Below, in pieces: positions 23,599-35,583 of a stretch of 64,000 nucleotides of DNA. The DNA is from Uloborus plumipes. Its lineage: Eukaryota > Arthropoda > Arachnida > Araneae > Uloboridae. The notes beneath the pieces were generated by a model, which worked only from the letters and a program-made list of their open reading frames with translations, was not told the DNA's origin and did no database searches. Numbering within the stretch: the stretch's first letter is position 1; each line of letters begins with the position of its first letter. Position numbers and translations under genes: made by a program. The stretch covers positions 62,001-126,000 of the forward strand of contig JAXGGA010001671.1 of assembly GCA_038373865.1 (NCBI GenBank). The letters are read 5' to 3'.

Positions 23599-24314
23599 AG
23601 GGATGAAAATCTTTCGCGATTTTCCACTCTTTTTATTTTTTCTTTCTTTCCACGATCTAAAAGTTAATGTTGCATCATATTTAGAAAAAAATATATGTTT
23701 TCATTTGTTGTTAAAATAAAGCATGAAATGAGTTGATTTAAAGTAGTAGCGGTTGAAATTACTTCCGACTTCCAAAATAATGGAAACGTTTTTAGGATGC
23801 AGTAAGATTGAATCCACAAGGATGAAATGCAATTATCGGCGAACTATGTACTCTATTTTGGCATGCTGCCAAAAACATACGTTTCCGTTGTAGGAGGTAG
23901 AAATTAAGAAAATTCAGCAAAAATATTCGAGATCTTAGTTAAAAAAATCGTGAGAATTATTTTGATCTTTAAAATTTATTAAAATAACTAAAGACCATGA
24001 AATATTAATTAGAATTCATTTCTTGAGATACAAGTGTCTAATTCATTTAAAATTACAACCCTCCCCCACCCACCAATTTTTTTTCTGCATTGTTTTCTAT
24101 GACTTAAAAAGATAGAAATAGGAAATGAGCAAAAAAAAATTTTTTTTAATAAATAAAAAGCTTTTAATCTTCTGTTTTCACGTTCGATTTCACAGTACAA
24201 ATTAAGAGGAAATCTCGCATGACTAATTTTGCATAGTATTTTTAAAAAAACCTATCCAAGTGTTGAGCCACATAATTTTTCCTCTTTTTTGACTTTGAGT
24301 TGTTTTCATCCCTG
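23598..24314. mobile_element. Possible hAT-like MITE
   Basis: CAGGGATGAAAA at the left and TTTTCATCCCTG at the right are terminal inverted repeats of hAT type, about 717 bp apart. No target duplication is visible, and the interior is AT-rich and non-coding. Confidence 0.45.
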
Positions 24315-25401
24315 TCATCAATGCAGACAAAATATTAAGAGTGGATAACAATCACAAAGTAATGTTTTAAAACTAATTTTATAATTGTCTTTATCATTAA
24401 ATTAAATTTTTACATTTCCTTCGAAAAAGAAAGTTCTGCTACACAGGCGCACATTTAATGCTACATTAAAATGCGAAATTAGAGACAATCATGGCGACAA
24501 TGCTAGTATTTCTAACTACTTAAAATTTCTACGGACGCCACCATTCAAACTGAACCACGGGTTCACCAGGTTGAATGGAATAAAGTTCAAAATGAAAACT
24601 TAACAATAATTTTAATATTCTTCAAAATATTTTACCATTTCCTTTTAAACAGCTTAATTCAAAAGACAAAGTTCTTCCAAAATTCAAAGTAACAACAAAA
24701 ATAATACACTAACATTCTCACTGTTTCCACTCACAGAAAAGTAGAAAGTAAAACATAAAATTCTCGCAAGCATGAATTAATAATTAAAATGTAATATTAT
24801 TTTGCAATTTTAAACAGCTAGCTTAAAACTTAAATTTTTAGCAACCTAGCAAAAAAATTTGTCCACACGATAAGTGACCTACATATATATAACTGAAAAG
24901 TTCATTACACCATCCTCATTTTTATGAAGGTTGATGAGTTCTTTTGACGGAATTCATTAATTTTTATTCAGGGAGGAATGTTGTCTTCCGTTTAACGAGT
25001 ATTTATAGGAACTTTTTTGTACTCACCAGTATTTTATGAAACTCCCCCCCCCCCATTAGGGGCTTTTTAAGAACTATATCCCATTAAGGGATCACAATGG
25101 CATATTTTGCGCATTATGACTGGAAATGATCTGAAATGTGGCTACAAGGTACATGTGAAATACTCCAAGGAACATTCCGCAATTGATTTAGCCTTAAAAA
25201 GAGCAACCAATTTGAACTGCTTGGAAACTACGGGATGTCACAATTCTGTTTGCAACTGCAGGGGGGTGGACATTGTGGACTATAGCCGCAGCCTCAATAG
25301 TATACAGTAGAGTGCCTTAATAGAGTTCTGCACAGGTTCAGCTAGTGAATACATAAATTTAATACCAGAGAAGAAGGTAATGAATATATAAATAAACTTA
25401 C
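24315..25401. other. Intron of the RS-domain gene
   Basis: No recognised element ends. A 67-residue open frame at 25107-25310 on the plus strand has several cysteines but no recognisable domain or splice context, so it is not called. Confidence 0.45.
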
Positions 25402-25509
25402 ATTCTGGCGAATTTGCATGCTTTGTCTTCTGCTGTTTAAAATTTGACCAATTTTAAAGTGGAGCTGCTCCATCAGAAAATTACTTTCTGCTGTATAAGG
25501 CAGTTGATC
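25402..25509 (-). CDS. RS-domain protein gene, coding exon 5
   Basis: On the minus strand the acceptor is tttttcaacag before 25509 and the donor is GT at 25401-25400 (gtaagttt). The 36 codons, phase 0 to phase 0, read DQLPYTAESNFLMEQLHFKI and GQILNSRRQSMQIRQN. The segment is predicted helical and follows the YEKL end of exon 4 without a frame break. Domain unknown. Confidence 0.85.
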
Positions 25510-27810
25510 CTGTTGAAAAAGAAAACAATTTGACTGAATCATAATTAAGGAAGCAAAACACTGATGATCGGTAAAATTGCTAGATCTGCTTTAGAGACTT
25601 AACATAACAAGTATGCAAAAACAAAATTGATTATCAAATTTTAAGTATTTCCTGGTAGAGATGAGCAATGTTGCTCTTTTTAATGATTAGTTCATCAGCG
25701 GATCGCTCATTGCTTTGACCCGCACATTGAACTCATTCATTTAAAGAGTGGCAGGTGATTGCTTTGCGAAAATTACTCACATCATCGACAAAGTTTCATT
25801 GGATCAGTAATATGCATTTATGAAAAAGCTGCTAAAATTACACAAAAAGAACATGTGCCAAAAAAATCTTCATTAAAATATTTCACTTAGGTTTAGTTAT
25901 TTAAACCAATTATTGTTCATTTTATAAGATACTTTACAGTAACCGAGTGATAAGACACCTCTTTTCATGCAAAAGTCTCAGTTTTGGTTAAAGTATGGCA
26001 AAAAAATAAATACTAAAATTTATTTAATTTTATGTAGTCCCAAATTAAAATAACTTTCAACTGTCAAACATATTAAAATAATTGCCAGCGGATTGAAATT
26101 GGCACAGGAACCAAATTTGCTCAAGGTAGGTATTTGATGCTGGCATTGGCATGTGTCCAAAAAGTAAAACATAATATACAGGGCTCGCATTCCCCCTAAA
26201 ATTCCTAAAAAATTTCAGACCTCCTAAAATTCCTAAAATTGTACTAAAATTTTGTGGCATTCCTAAAAAAATTATAAGTATTTACAGGAGCTGTTTAGGG
26301 GAATTTAAAATACCTTCTGAAAGTATTTTTTTTGCCAAAAGCAAACTTTTCCCTTAGTATTTAATGTGATAAATAGATATTTTACAAAATATATCGTTAA
26401 AAACGCATTCTTCATACCATTTTTCATCTTAGGACAGACTTAAAATTCTTTCTCTTAAAAACCAACTTTTTTACTTTAAAACAGCTGTTTCACCACTCTA
26501 CCTGAATGAAACACCACTTGCTTGTGAAATTTTTGGCTTTAAGCTGTTTCTTACACGCCTACGCTCAATAATTTGCGAATTTCGCAATCTGTTTGCATCC
26601 GCCTCTATAAAACTCGTTCGTTTTAGTTTACTGTGTAAATTCACCACTTGGACATTGATAATTTTATTTGTACCATTAGTTTGAACCTTGTTTAATTTTA
26701 TTTTGTTTATAGATTATTTGTAGGCTCGTCATTCAATGTCAACTCATTCAAAAATGTCATTCCTGTTGCATCTGAATCAGTTCAAATTATGAGCATTCTT
26801 AAAAAGTAGCATTTCTTTTCTATCAAACTTTGTTTTTGGCTCAAAAAAAAGTTTGGAAATTTTTGGGAATCCAACAGATCATTTAAAAACTTAGTAAACT
26901 TAGTCAACTGTTGTAAAAAGATGTGACTTGTACTAAGCCAATGATTTCTTTTCCTTACTTTCATTTTCTATTTAAAATCAGGGTTATTATTTCAATTATA
27001 GTTATCAATTATTCCTACAGTTCTTTAAAATTTTTACTTAACAGTTTTTTTTTCCCACCATTTGCATACTTTCTCTGCTCTTCAAAATGCATTAACTTAT
27101 CATGTGTTATTTATTGGGAGTTTAAGGTAGCATACATAAAATTGTAGCCGCAGCTTAATTTGCTATTCAGAAATGTTTACACTACTTCAAATATCACAAT
27201 ACTCTTGAGGGGAAAGGGAGGCAGAGTTGAAAAGCAAACATATTATGGGCTTTTGACAATTCATAGATCACTACTGGTTTCAAATCAAAAGATTGTTGTA
27301 GGTCTGAAGAACTTTATGCAAAGGAAACTTTTCTGGTAATTGAGAAACTGAAGAAAAATATGAACAAGCAGGGTGTTTTTTTTTATGGATAATCTTAAAA
27401 CTTTGAAATGAAAGTGCATTTAGCGCAGCTACTAGAATTTATAAACCTGTGGAATGATAATATCATGCCACATGCAGAACATTTCACACATTAAGATTTT
27501 CTAAAGTTGTTCGGCAATGGAAAATCAATGGTTTTTAGTTTTTTTACATTATATTTAACATGGGGGGGGGGGGGAAGAAAATTACTATCTAAAACTTGTT
27601 CGATAACCAAGATGGTTTTCGATTCGTAACATTGAAAATAACAGGCCACACTGGTTAACTTCACGAACTGTTTTCTAGGCACTGCTATTTTACTAGATAA
27701 AAAGAAAAATGAAAAATAAAAAACTTCAAAACAAATTTGTTAGAAAAAAAGGAATAAATTTGCAGATTCGTTGAAATAACAAAAATATTAATGAGTTCAA
27801 AGAATGAATA

Positions 27811-27986
27811 CAGTCGACGCTTGTTATAACGACCACTTGTTAAAAAGACCATCCTAATATAACGACCGGTGAGAAATCCCCCAACTGTATTCCAATATAC
27901 TCTAAGTTCTATCTCTTAAAGCAACCACTCGTTATAAAGACCGTTTTCTGTAGGACGGAGACGGTCGTTATATCGAGCGTCGACTG
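27811..27986. mobile_element. pogo-like MITE, 176 bp, TA-flanked
   Basis: Flanked by TA (27809-27810, 27987-27988) with ends CAGTCGACGCTTGTTATAAC and GTTATATCGAGCGTCGACTG. It is a second copy of the family at 16809-16980 and is nested in the 26179-28626 element. Confidence 0.8.
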
Positions 27987-28173
27987 TATTATATCTGGGT
28001 CTAGTGAAATCAAGTTTTAAAACAGCTGTAGAAAGCTGCTGCAGTTATAACATTATCGAGGTTATTGTTGAACAGGATTAATATCTGTAGAAGCTGGTCA
28101 ACTGAAAAAATTTTGAAAACACATCTGCGAGTTAAAATACCGCCTGGCTTTTGAACATGTTATATAACATTAA

Positions 28174-28394
28174 CCCATTAATGCCTAGCGTCCCTTTTTA
28201 GGGACGGTCCAAAAAGTGTTTGAATTGACCAAAAATGAACATTTCAACCAAATAATAATGTTCAATTATTACTGTGGTATTGTTTCAATTCACTACTAAC
28301 AGATTGCAGCACATAATCATTGTAAAGTGTGTTCTGTAGCCGTGTAACCAGTATACGAAGTATCTTTGGAAAAAAAATGTCAGGCATTAATGGG
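28174..28394. mobile_element. piggyBac-like MITE, 221 bp, TTAA-flanked
   Basis: TTAA at 28170-28173 and 28395-28398 brackets ends CCCATTAATGCC and GGCATTAATGGG. A GTCCCTTTTTAGGGAC palindrome follows the left end. Non-coding. Confidence 0.78.
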
Positions 28395-28858
28395 TTAAAA
28401 CATTGTTTCTTTTTTGTTTTAACTTTTTTTTGTGGAAATATTTGAAGGTTGTGATTTATGCTATTATAAATAAAATGCGTTTTCAGTTTGGTTTGTCGGG
28501 TACGACTGTTAGGGACATATTTGTAGTTAAACAAAATCGTAAATTACCCCTAAAATTTTCCTAAAATTTTGTCAAAATGTTCCTAAAATTCCCCTAAAAT
28601 TTTGAAAAAGTCTACTGCGAGCCCTGAATATATAATATATAAATATATATATTATGTAATAATATAATATTTAAAAATGGATGTATGTATATTTGTATGT
28701 CTGCTCCTTATACAAATCAAGTTTTCGTCGGATTTTCATCAAACTTGGAACAGAGGTTCCTCGATGCACTCTTTATATCACTCAATTAGATATATCTTTT
28801 GCCTCCTGAAAAACATCAACCGTATGATATCGATGTCAATTATAGAAATTTTTTTAGT

Positions 28859-29670
28859 GAGATAGATACTGCAACTGTTGATTAACTTTTTAACATATAT
28901 TTATCGCATATTTTTATGGAACTTTTTTGTTGAAATGTAAAACATCGTTATCGAAAAAAATTTCTGTAGTAAAACAAAAACAGCGATGATTAAAAATCGC
29001 TGACCGTAAATCATCAATCATCGGCAGTAATTAAAAAAAAAAAAACTATTTTAATGCGATAGATTTTGCAACTGTTAAAGATTAATCTTTTTTCTTGCAT
29101 ATTTTTGTTGCTTTTTGCTGAAGTGTAAAACAGACATCGAAAGTTAAAAAAAAACATCGAAGGCAAAACAGTGATCATTAAAAGACATGGACCAACCTTA
29201 AAGCATCCATGGTAACTATCAAAAACGTCTTTTAACGAGATCGATAGTGTAACGACTGATTAAAGATATAACTTTTGGCCGCATATCTTGATGATTTCTT
29301 TTTTTTTTTGCTGAAATATAAAACATTTACACAAAGAATAATAATGAAACAAATAAAATTTTTAAAAAATGGCAAAAAACAAATAAGAAATGTTTTAGAA
29401 ACATCGAGAGCGAAACATCGATAATAATCATAGAAAATGTTTTCAATGAGATTAATACTGAAACTTCTGATTAAGGATGAAAACTTTTTAATATGTCTGC
29501 ATATCGCATATTTTTATCAAGCTTTTTTTGCTGGATTATAAAACATCGACATCGGAAAAAACATCGAACCCAAAACATCGATGTTGGGAAAACATCGACC
29601 CTCAAACATCGATGTTTCCAAAACATCGACATCGATGTTTCCAAAACACCGACATCGATGTCGCAGCCCT
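28859..29670. repeat. Diverged tandem array of about 200-bp units ending in CATCGA clusters
   Basis: Units begin near 28859, 29056, 29237 and 29448 with GAGATAGATACTGCAAC-type sequence, continue through GCATATTTTT and TTTTGCTGAA, and end with AAAACATCG(A) words. The last unit expands into a run of AACATCGA/TCGATGTT words at 29545-29665. Spacing is 197, 181 and 211 bp. It is a degenerate satellite or the inside of an element; no coding sequence. Confidence 0.7.
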
Positions 29671-30046
29671 AATACGCGAGTATATACGGTAATTAGTATT
29701 TACAACATCATCATCTCACAGTGACGTTCTATGTTCACAATGTCTATGTTCAAACCTGCCATTTTGAATTTTTCCAGGGTGGGCGAGGAGTCACAGGGTC
29801 ATATTCAATGCAAATTATACCGAGAAACAACCAAAGCAACAATTATTTATTTGTAAATGCATTCATTTCTATAAATCAGAGGGGGGAGGGGCAATTTTAT
29901 CCTCCTAAACCCACAATATGACTGGCCTAACTATCTTACTACTGTTTTGAGGTTTAAATGTCTGATTGTTGCTCTGAGATGAGATGGAAACATAGTTTAT
30001 AACTCGTATTAAACTATAGGTAACCCAATGATGAAAATTTCATTAA

Positions 30047-30128
30047 CCCTCCTGGCGGCAAGCCCGAGTATACTCGTGCTGCTCTAGGGAGTTTAACATT
30101 GAGTAGGCATGTCCCGCAGCTAGGAGGG
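30047..30128. mobile_element. 82-bp TTAA mini-element
   Basis: TTAA at 30043-30046 and 30129-30132 flanks ends CCCTCCTGGC and GCTAGGAGGG. It is a very short piggyBac-like MITE that shares its right TTAA with the next element. Confidence 0.7.
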
Positions 30129-30132
30129 TTAA

Positions 30133-30826
30133 GGTAGTAGTCTGGTAACTTGAATTCAAAAAATCGAAAAATTTTTTTTCGCTTGATTTGAAAGTACACT
30201 GTCTTGAGAATATACTGTGAAAATGGCAGACATAAATTCGAAATATTTCGGGAGTTATAACGAGTTTCCTAGAGCGCCTCGGAGTTTGCTGTTAAACTTT
30301 AAACGCGTTTTTCTCAAAACACTGTTTTTCTACTAAACCGATTGCTTTCAAATTTTAACAGGCTGTTCTACACACTTATAGTTCTCGTCGGAACTAACCA
30401 TAATTTTTTTCACCCCTAACTTTTTATTTTACAACCCTTTCTTTGCTAAAATAAAAGGACTTTTTTTTCTAAGTCCGCCATTTTGTTATTTACCCTTGAA
30501 ATTTAACTTCAGTAGTTCCGACCAGAATGAGATGTCTATAGATTAAGAATAATCAAGAATATTTGATTTCAAATAACATCAAGAGCCAAAATCACCAGGG
30601 CCACCAACGTGCATTTTTTTTTTTTTTTTTTTTTTGAAGTTCCAACTTAGAGTGACAATAAAAATAGTAATAAACTACTAAATTTTTTCAAATAAATTTT
30701 TTTTTTACATTTTCAATGTGTAAATAAAATCACTCTTAATATTCAAGATAATTCATTTTTATTTTCCTATAAAAACCACCCTCCACAAAAGTCATGAAAA
30801 TAGGCATAAGTTACCAGACTACTACC
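30133..30826. mobile_element. piggyBac-like MITE, 694 bp
   Basis: TTAA at 30129-30132 and 30827-30830 flanks terminal repeats GGTAGTAGTCTGGTAACTT and AAGTTACCAGACTACTACC, which are perfect. The interior has long poly-T/poly-A and no ORF. The paralogous copy at about 37350 lacks it, giving an empty site. Confidence 0.82.
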
Positions 30827-31445
30827 TTAAATAGTAAACTCATTAAATTCAATTAATTTCTTCACAAGAATTAGAATACGTATTTGTTTTTCCAAAACTA
30901 AGTTGCAAAAACAATTTTTGAAACATTGTTTTCAACTTTATTTCAAGTTTTTTTAATTTTTTTTCTCAAGAATTATTTTAAAATATTTTAATTACTTAAT
31001 GAACCAATGAAATTTTAAATTAATTTTCTGATTTTAATCTCTCAATTGTAGTTTGTCAAAATTATACTGTTTTTTAGTAATTTTTTTGATAACCAGCATT
31101 TTTTCTAGTTTTTTCCATTTTTGCTGTTTTTTTCCAGTTTTTGCCACTGTCCCGGCAAAAATACCATTTAGCCGGCAAAAAAAAAATGCCCAACCCTACT
31201 TGACATGACATTTTTCCTCCAGATAGATCCCGTGCAGAGCCGGGCCAAGTAACTAGTAAACAATAAAATAAGCTAATTTTCGATAACATGAGTTAAATTA
31301 ACTTACAACTGCCTGAAGCATTAAAGTATATAATAGATGTAAATGGTTTGAAATTTCAAACAACTTTGACTTAGTTGCTGTAATGCCTCCCTTCATTCGC
31401 AGGTGTAAAAGAAACTCTGCCATTGAGTTTAAACCTTATGGCTTC

Positions 31446-32965
31446 CAGGGGTCTGTCCAGGATTTTTTACAAGGTCCGTTTCTTGTGAAAAACTAAATAA
31501 TTTTGTGAAAAATCACATAATTTTATGAAAATCAAACAATTTTTGAGAAAAAAAAAGGAAAAAAAATTTTTTTTTTTAAATTTCCTAAAAAATAAATTTC
31601 ATTTATTTTCCTCTTAAAACGGCGTATTTCACACCAAAAATGCGAAAAATCCGATTCCTGTAGCGGATGCAAGAGATTGCAGTTTTCAAAGTGATGGCAT
31701 CAAAAGCATAAAAACGGCATATAAACCAGTTCATTTTGGTTAAAAAAATTTTACAACTGCATTTTAAAAGTCCATGATGAACAAAATAACAATTTCTGTT
31801 AACACAATTAATACAAGAATAAAATGAAACGATCCATTCATCCATTCAGTGTTTAATATTTAGACTCCTAAAAAGCAGTTAATTTTGCTTTCAAACTTTA
31901 AAATAATGATTTAAACAAAAAATAAAACGAATTTTCATTTATTGCGTCCTAATAAAGAGTAATTAGCTAAAAAAATAAGTAAAATTTGATTTTCATGTTG
32001 GATGCAGAGATGGCATTTTTCAAAATGAAAACATCATAAGTATAAAAACGGTAAATAAAATAATTTATTAAAGTCAAATATTTCATCGGGTTTATCTGAT
32101 GAATATCTTTCATAATCACCGACATATTCGCCAAAAATTTGGAGGAAAAAATACGAAAGTAGGGAGACATAGCAAAACAGAAATACCGAACTTCCAATAT
32201 TAACAGAGGAAAAATACATTAAGTATTAATGAAGATAACCAAAACACCACCCTTGTAGGCATCAAAAAAAATTAATAATAATTTTCTGCCAAAATAAGGT
32301 CAAAAGGTCGCACCAAAGACGTCATATGGCGATAATTTTAAATAGCTGGTCACTCTATCAGAAGCAATCCCATTTTTTCTCCAACCTAGCTATCTGTTTG
32401 CAGTTCTAAGTTCATTGCAATTATTATTGCTACTAAGATAATTGCAGTTATTATTAATTCTTTTTTGTTTAAATCAAGAGCAGGGTGAAAAATGCTTACT
32501 CTGCATTTCCAGAGAAATCTATAACAGCAACATTGCAGCAAGCCATTTTGATTTGCATATGATGAAACTAACAAGCAGAACTATTAAATCAAAAGGACTA
32601 CCTTTATTAAGTTGTTAATTTCTTTAAAAGAAGCCAGAGCATAGCACACAGGAAGTGTGGCTACTTTTTTTTTTTCGCAAAAGTGCCGAATAAGCGATTC
32701 CCTTCTTTAACTTCAGAAAAGGCCCAAAAAATGATGGGCTTTTATACAAAAATATGCTATGATTCCAGATTTGCTTCTTGAATGGATAATGGATGAAATG
32801 TCCGTTTCGTTTGATCAGCATTTGTGAAAGGTCTGTTTTACTTGATAGTATTTTTGTAATGGGTCCGTTTTGCTCGATCGTATTTTTGTTAAGGGTCCGT
32901 TTTGCTTGATCGTATTTTTGTGAAGGGTCCGTTAAAGGACCCGAATTTCCTCTGGCCAGATCCCT
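31446..32965. mobile_element. hAT-like non-autonomous element with subterminal repeats
   Basis: Ends CAGGGGTCTGTCC and GGCCAGATCCCT are inverted repeats. GGCTTC lies directly before (31440-31445) and after (32966-32971), a candidate partial target duplication. Near the right end, about four 40-bp tandem repeats of GGGTCCGTTTTGCTTGATCG-type sequence run from about 32799 to 32935; a GGTCCGTTTC copy is near the left end. No transposase seen. Confidence 0.65.
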
Positions 32966-33056
32966 GGCTTCATACATTTGGTTTGAAAAAGGTTATAAAT
33001 TAAAATCATAGAAGTATTTGGTTAGAAATAAATTGAAATAAAAACAACCAATTTAC

Positions 33057-33159
33057 CAGTTTTTCATAAACCATGTTAACAAAGTCATCATTTGATAAAG
33101 ACGAAGCCATTCTTCTGAGTTCATCATGTGAATATCCAACTTCCAATCCAGGAATGTTC
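33057..33159 (-). CDS. RS-domain protein gene, coding exon 4
   Basis: On the minus strand the acceptor ttttttgcag precedes 33159 and the donor GT is at 33056-33055 (gtaaattg). The first G completes the Arg codon of exon 3, and the exon then reads NIPGLEVGYSHDELRRMASS and LSNDDFVNMVYEKL. The 103-bp length keeps the frame. It appears helical and acidic/basic mixed, with no named domain recognised. Confidence 0.85.
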
Positions 33160-34360
33160 CTGCAAAAAATCAACTAATGTATAAAGACAAAAACAGAATT
33201 GACCAATTTAAAAATGAAATTGACAAAAACATGCCGACTACAAGTGGTAACTAATTGGTTTAATTATGTGCTTATATGTGCCCTTAAATTTTCAATGAAA
33301 CAAAATAAGACTTATCATATCACTTGACCAAAAAGGTGCTAAAAATACAATAGTCTCTGCTTAACGTAATGGCTGTTTTTATGATCAACTACTTATTGTT
33401 ATCTGGTCAATCTCCATACCCTCTATTCATTTGTATGTTGAAAGTATTGCTTCACTTTAACATTTTTCAAATTGATTAAAAAAATGATTAAAAAATCTTT
33501 CAGATATGACATCTGAAGAGTTCATAGCACTAAAACTGATCCAAATAGCCCTATAGCTTTACACATTAACCTAACACAAATCTAATCAGAAGTTTGCCGG
33601 ATTGTTATAGTATACGGTGTTACTGACGTCAAATGCCTTGATGTTCATCCACCTCCTAATAACTGTTGAAACAAGGAAAAAAATTGAATTTTTAAAATGA
33701 CCTATAACAGCTCTATACAATGAATATTATTAATAATTATCAATACAATCATGGAATACTTGGAGTAATGAAATTGTTTTCATAGGTGCGAGCAAGTATA
33801 CCAAAAAATACTACCAAAAAACATAACCTGAATTCCTGAATATAACTGGAGCACAATCACCCTAAAAATTAATTCCTACCCTTACCCTACCTCCCTCTCC
33901 CCGCCTCTCTTCCTTGAACATTAAAATGTACAGTTAGCGTGAAGATGAAGTGAAAGTCAAACTGTGGTTGACTAATTTATGGGCTGGACAACATCACAGA
34001 GCACTGAACTGCAAAGATAGCTAATGTTCGAATTCCTTTGTCTTCGAGAGTGACGTCCAATGTGTCACTAACACTGTTTTAAATGCATTATAGTAAAAAG
34101 ATAACTGATTCAGTTATTTTAAAAGAAAAACAAGTTTTTCTGAAAATACCGATTTCAGGTATTTTCGAAGATGAAAATACCGGAACACAATCTCCCCCGA
34201 TACTAATTGCTCAAGGTCAACAATTTTGCTCAGAATTTATTTGAACTCATTCGAAAAAAAGCAATGATTAGCTCTTGTATTGGAAATTTTATTTGCAGAA
34301 TATTTAATAGTAAAATTATTGCCCAACAGCAATTAACTGATAACATAAAACATGCAATAC
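33160..34360. other. Intron of the RS-domain gene
   Basis: AT-rich, no defended element boundaries. Confidence 0.4.
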
Positions 34361-34650
34361 ACTGCCGACTCGGTTATTCCATCCATGGACTGCAGTTTCG
34401 TGCTTTTAGCACTTGCCAGCATGGAATAGGAAAGTAACTGAGCTTGAGGTAGAAATCCTCTTAAAGAAGCAAAGAGAGCCAAAAAAAAAAATCCTGGTAG
34501 CTAATGCAAAATTAGAATACCAACGAGATATGCTGGTGTTCTAATTTCGCATTAGCTACCAGTTTTTTTGGTTCCCTTTTTTTCTTTTAGAGGATTTCTG
34601 CCTCCAGCTCGGTTACTTTCTTATTCCATGATGACGAGTGCTCATTCCAT
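34361..34650. mobile_element. Fold-back element (family A), short copy
   Basis: CTCGGTTATTCCATCCATGG at the left and GGAATA/TTCCATG words at the right, GAAATCCTC..AAAGAGAGCC and its inverse, and ATTAGCTACCAG paired with CTGGTAGCTAAT around 34495-34562 form a hairpin of about 140-bp arms. It is the same family as 7299-7835. Confidence 0.75.
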
Positions 34651-34827
34651 GAATACGGGTGGATATGTCCCCAATTTCCTGAGAAACTCTACTGTTATCG
34701 AAACCCTTGTGCCCTCATGATCACACATTAAACGAAGACTGCTGTAAACACAAAAACAAAATTGCAAAAATTCAACTAACAAACAATACCAGAAATGGTT
34801 TATATTTTATAATATTTTACCACAAAC

Positions 34828-34902
34828 CTTTGAGCATTTTTTAGAATCATATTATCAAGACGCATATGCCGAGGAGCGTATTCGTTTTCATAGATAGTAC
34901 CA
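34828..34902 (-). CDS. RS-domain protein gene, coding exon 3
   Basis: On the minus strand the acceptor tccatttag precedes 34902 and the donor GT is at 34827-34826 (gtttgtgg). The exon's first base completes AA|T (Asn) from exon 2. It then reads GTIYENEYAPRHMRLDNMIL and KNAQ, ending with AG of the Arg codon completed by exon 4. Phases on both sides match exactly. Confidence 0.85.
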
Positions 34903-35157
34903 CTAAATGGAAAAAGAAAGATAAATCAGTACTACCTTTAAGCATTAACTTCTGAAAGTGTTTATTTAATATAACCTTTTTTACTGGTAGACAAATGCAG
35001 AGAATTCATATTAAAAAGTCTTCTGTACTAAGAAAAAGGTCTCTCATGATAAAATAATAGTAGCAAATGGCACAAATAACAAAAATACATTTTTAAAAAT
35101 CTACTTTAATGTAAAAATCGAAAAAACGTCTAAAAGCACAAATGGGTCGAATTAAAA

Positions 35158-35204
35158 TTGGCAAACATGTTTCAAAGACATAAAACCTCCTTCTTCAGTG
35201 CCAA
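35158..35204 (-). ncRNA. Hammerhead ribozyme-like motif, left arm copy
   Basis: On the minus strand, TTGGCA, core CTGAAGA, a weakened stem II with TTTAT loop, GAAAC, ATGTT and TGCCAA occur in order over 47 nt. Core and stem I equal the right-arm copy; stem II carries substitutions that replace G-C with G-U pairs. It is likely less stable or inactive. Confidence 0.55.
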
Positions 35205-35583
35205 GCAAGAAATGGAAAGAACCAAAGTATCGGGAGAGTTTAAATAGGAAAGGAGCAAAAGCTGGGCCAATCAGGTGTCAACGTGTGCCGAGCTCGGATT
35301 TGGCGTTGCGTTGTCAGAAAATTTAAAAGCATGAAGTAAAATTGGCGAGATGTGTGGAACTGCAAAGGATTCGTTACAAATATTACTTAAATTTTTGTGA
35401 ACATGAAAGACTTATAAGAAATCTAAATCACCAACAGTTGAAGGTCTGCAAATAATTTTAGCTTCGGAGAAAACAAATCTATGGCCTGTGTCCCAACAGT
35501 GTTTCGCAATTGAGGATTTTGAAATTTCTTTCTTTTTAACATAATTTTCGTAACAAGTTCGATTTTCATGTCATTTACAGACC

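Larger units (their letters stand above)
26179..28626. mobile_element. 2.4-kb hAT-like non-autonomous element
   Basis: Ends CAGGGCTCGCA and TGCGAGCCCTG are perfect 11-bp inverted repeats. Both subterminal regions carry repeated CCTAAAATT words (26196-26260 and 28545-28600). Flanks ATAATATA and AATATATA are near matches. It contains a TTAA MITE (28174-28394) and a pogo-like MITE (27811-27986), which are younger. No transposase is visible. Confidence 0.7.
29691..31075. repeat. Intronic duplicate, copy 1
   Basis: This segment matches 37019-38382 in the same orientation: shared blocks include GACCTGCCATTTTGAA-like, GGGTCACAGGGTCATATTCA-like and CTCAAGAATTATTTTAAAA sequence. Copy 1 is interrupted by two TTAA elements (30043-30830) absent from copy 2. 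The two copies flank coding exons 3 and 4 of the RS-domain gene. It may be a segmental duplication or two members of a repeat family. Confidence 0.82.

Noticed and set aside
25107..25310. 67-residue cysteine-containing plus-strand frame
   Set aside because: It has no recognisable domain, no flanking splice signals and lies in an intron of the opposite-strand gene; chance is likelier.
28859..29670. Regular repeats considered as a CRISPR array
   Set aside because: The units are about 200 bp, diverged and have no constant short repeat with unique spacers; the genome is eukaryotic.
32624..32977. 117-residue minus-strand frame
   Set aside because: It reads through the 40-bp subterminal tandem repeats of a transposon and so only mirrors repeat structure.
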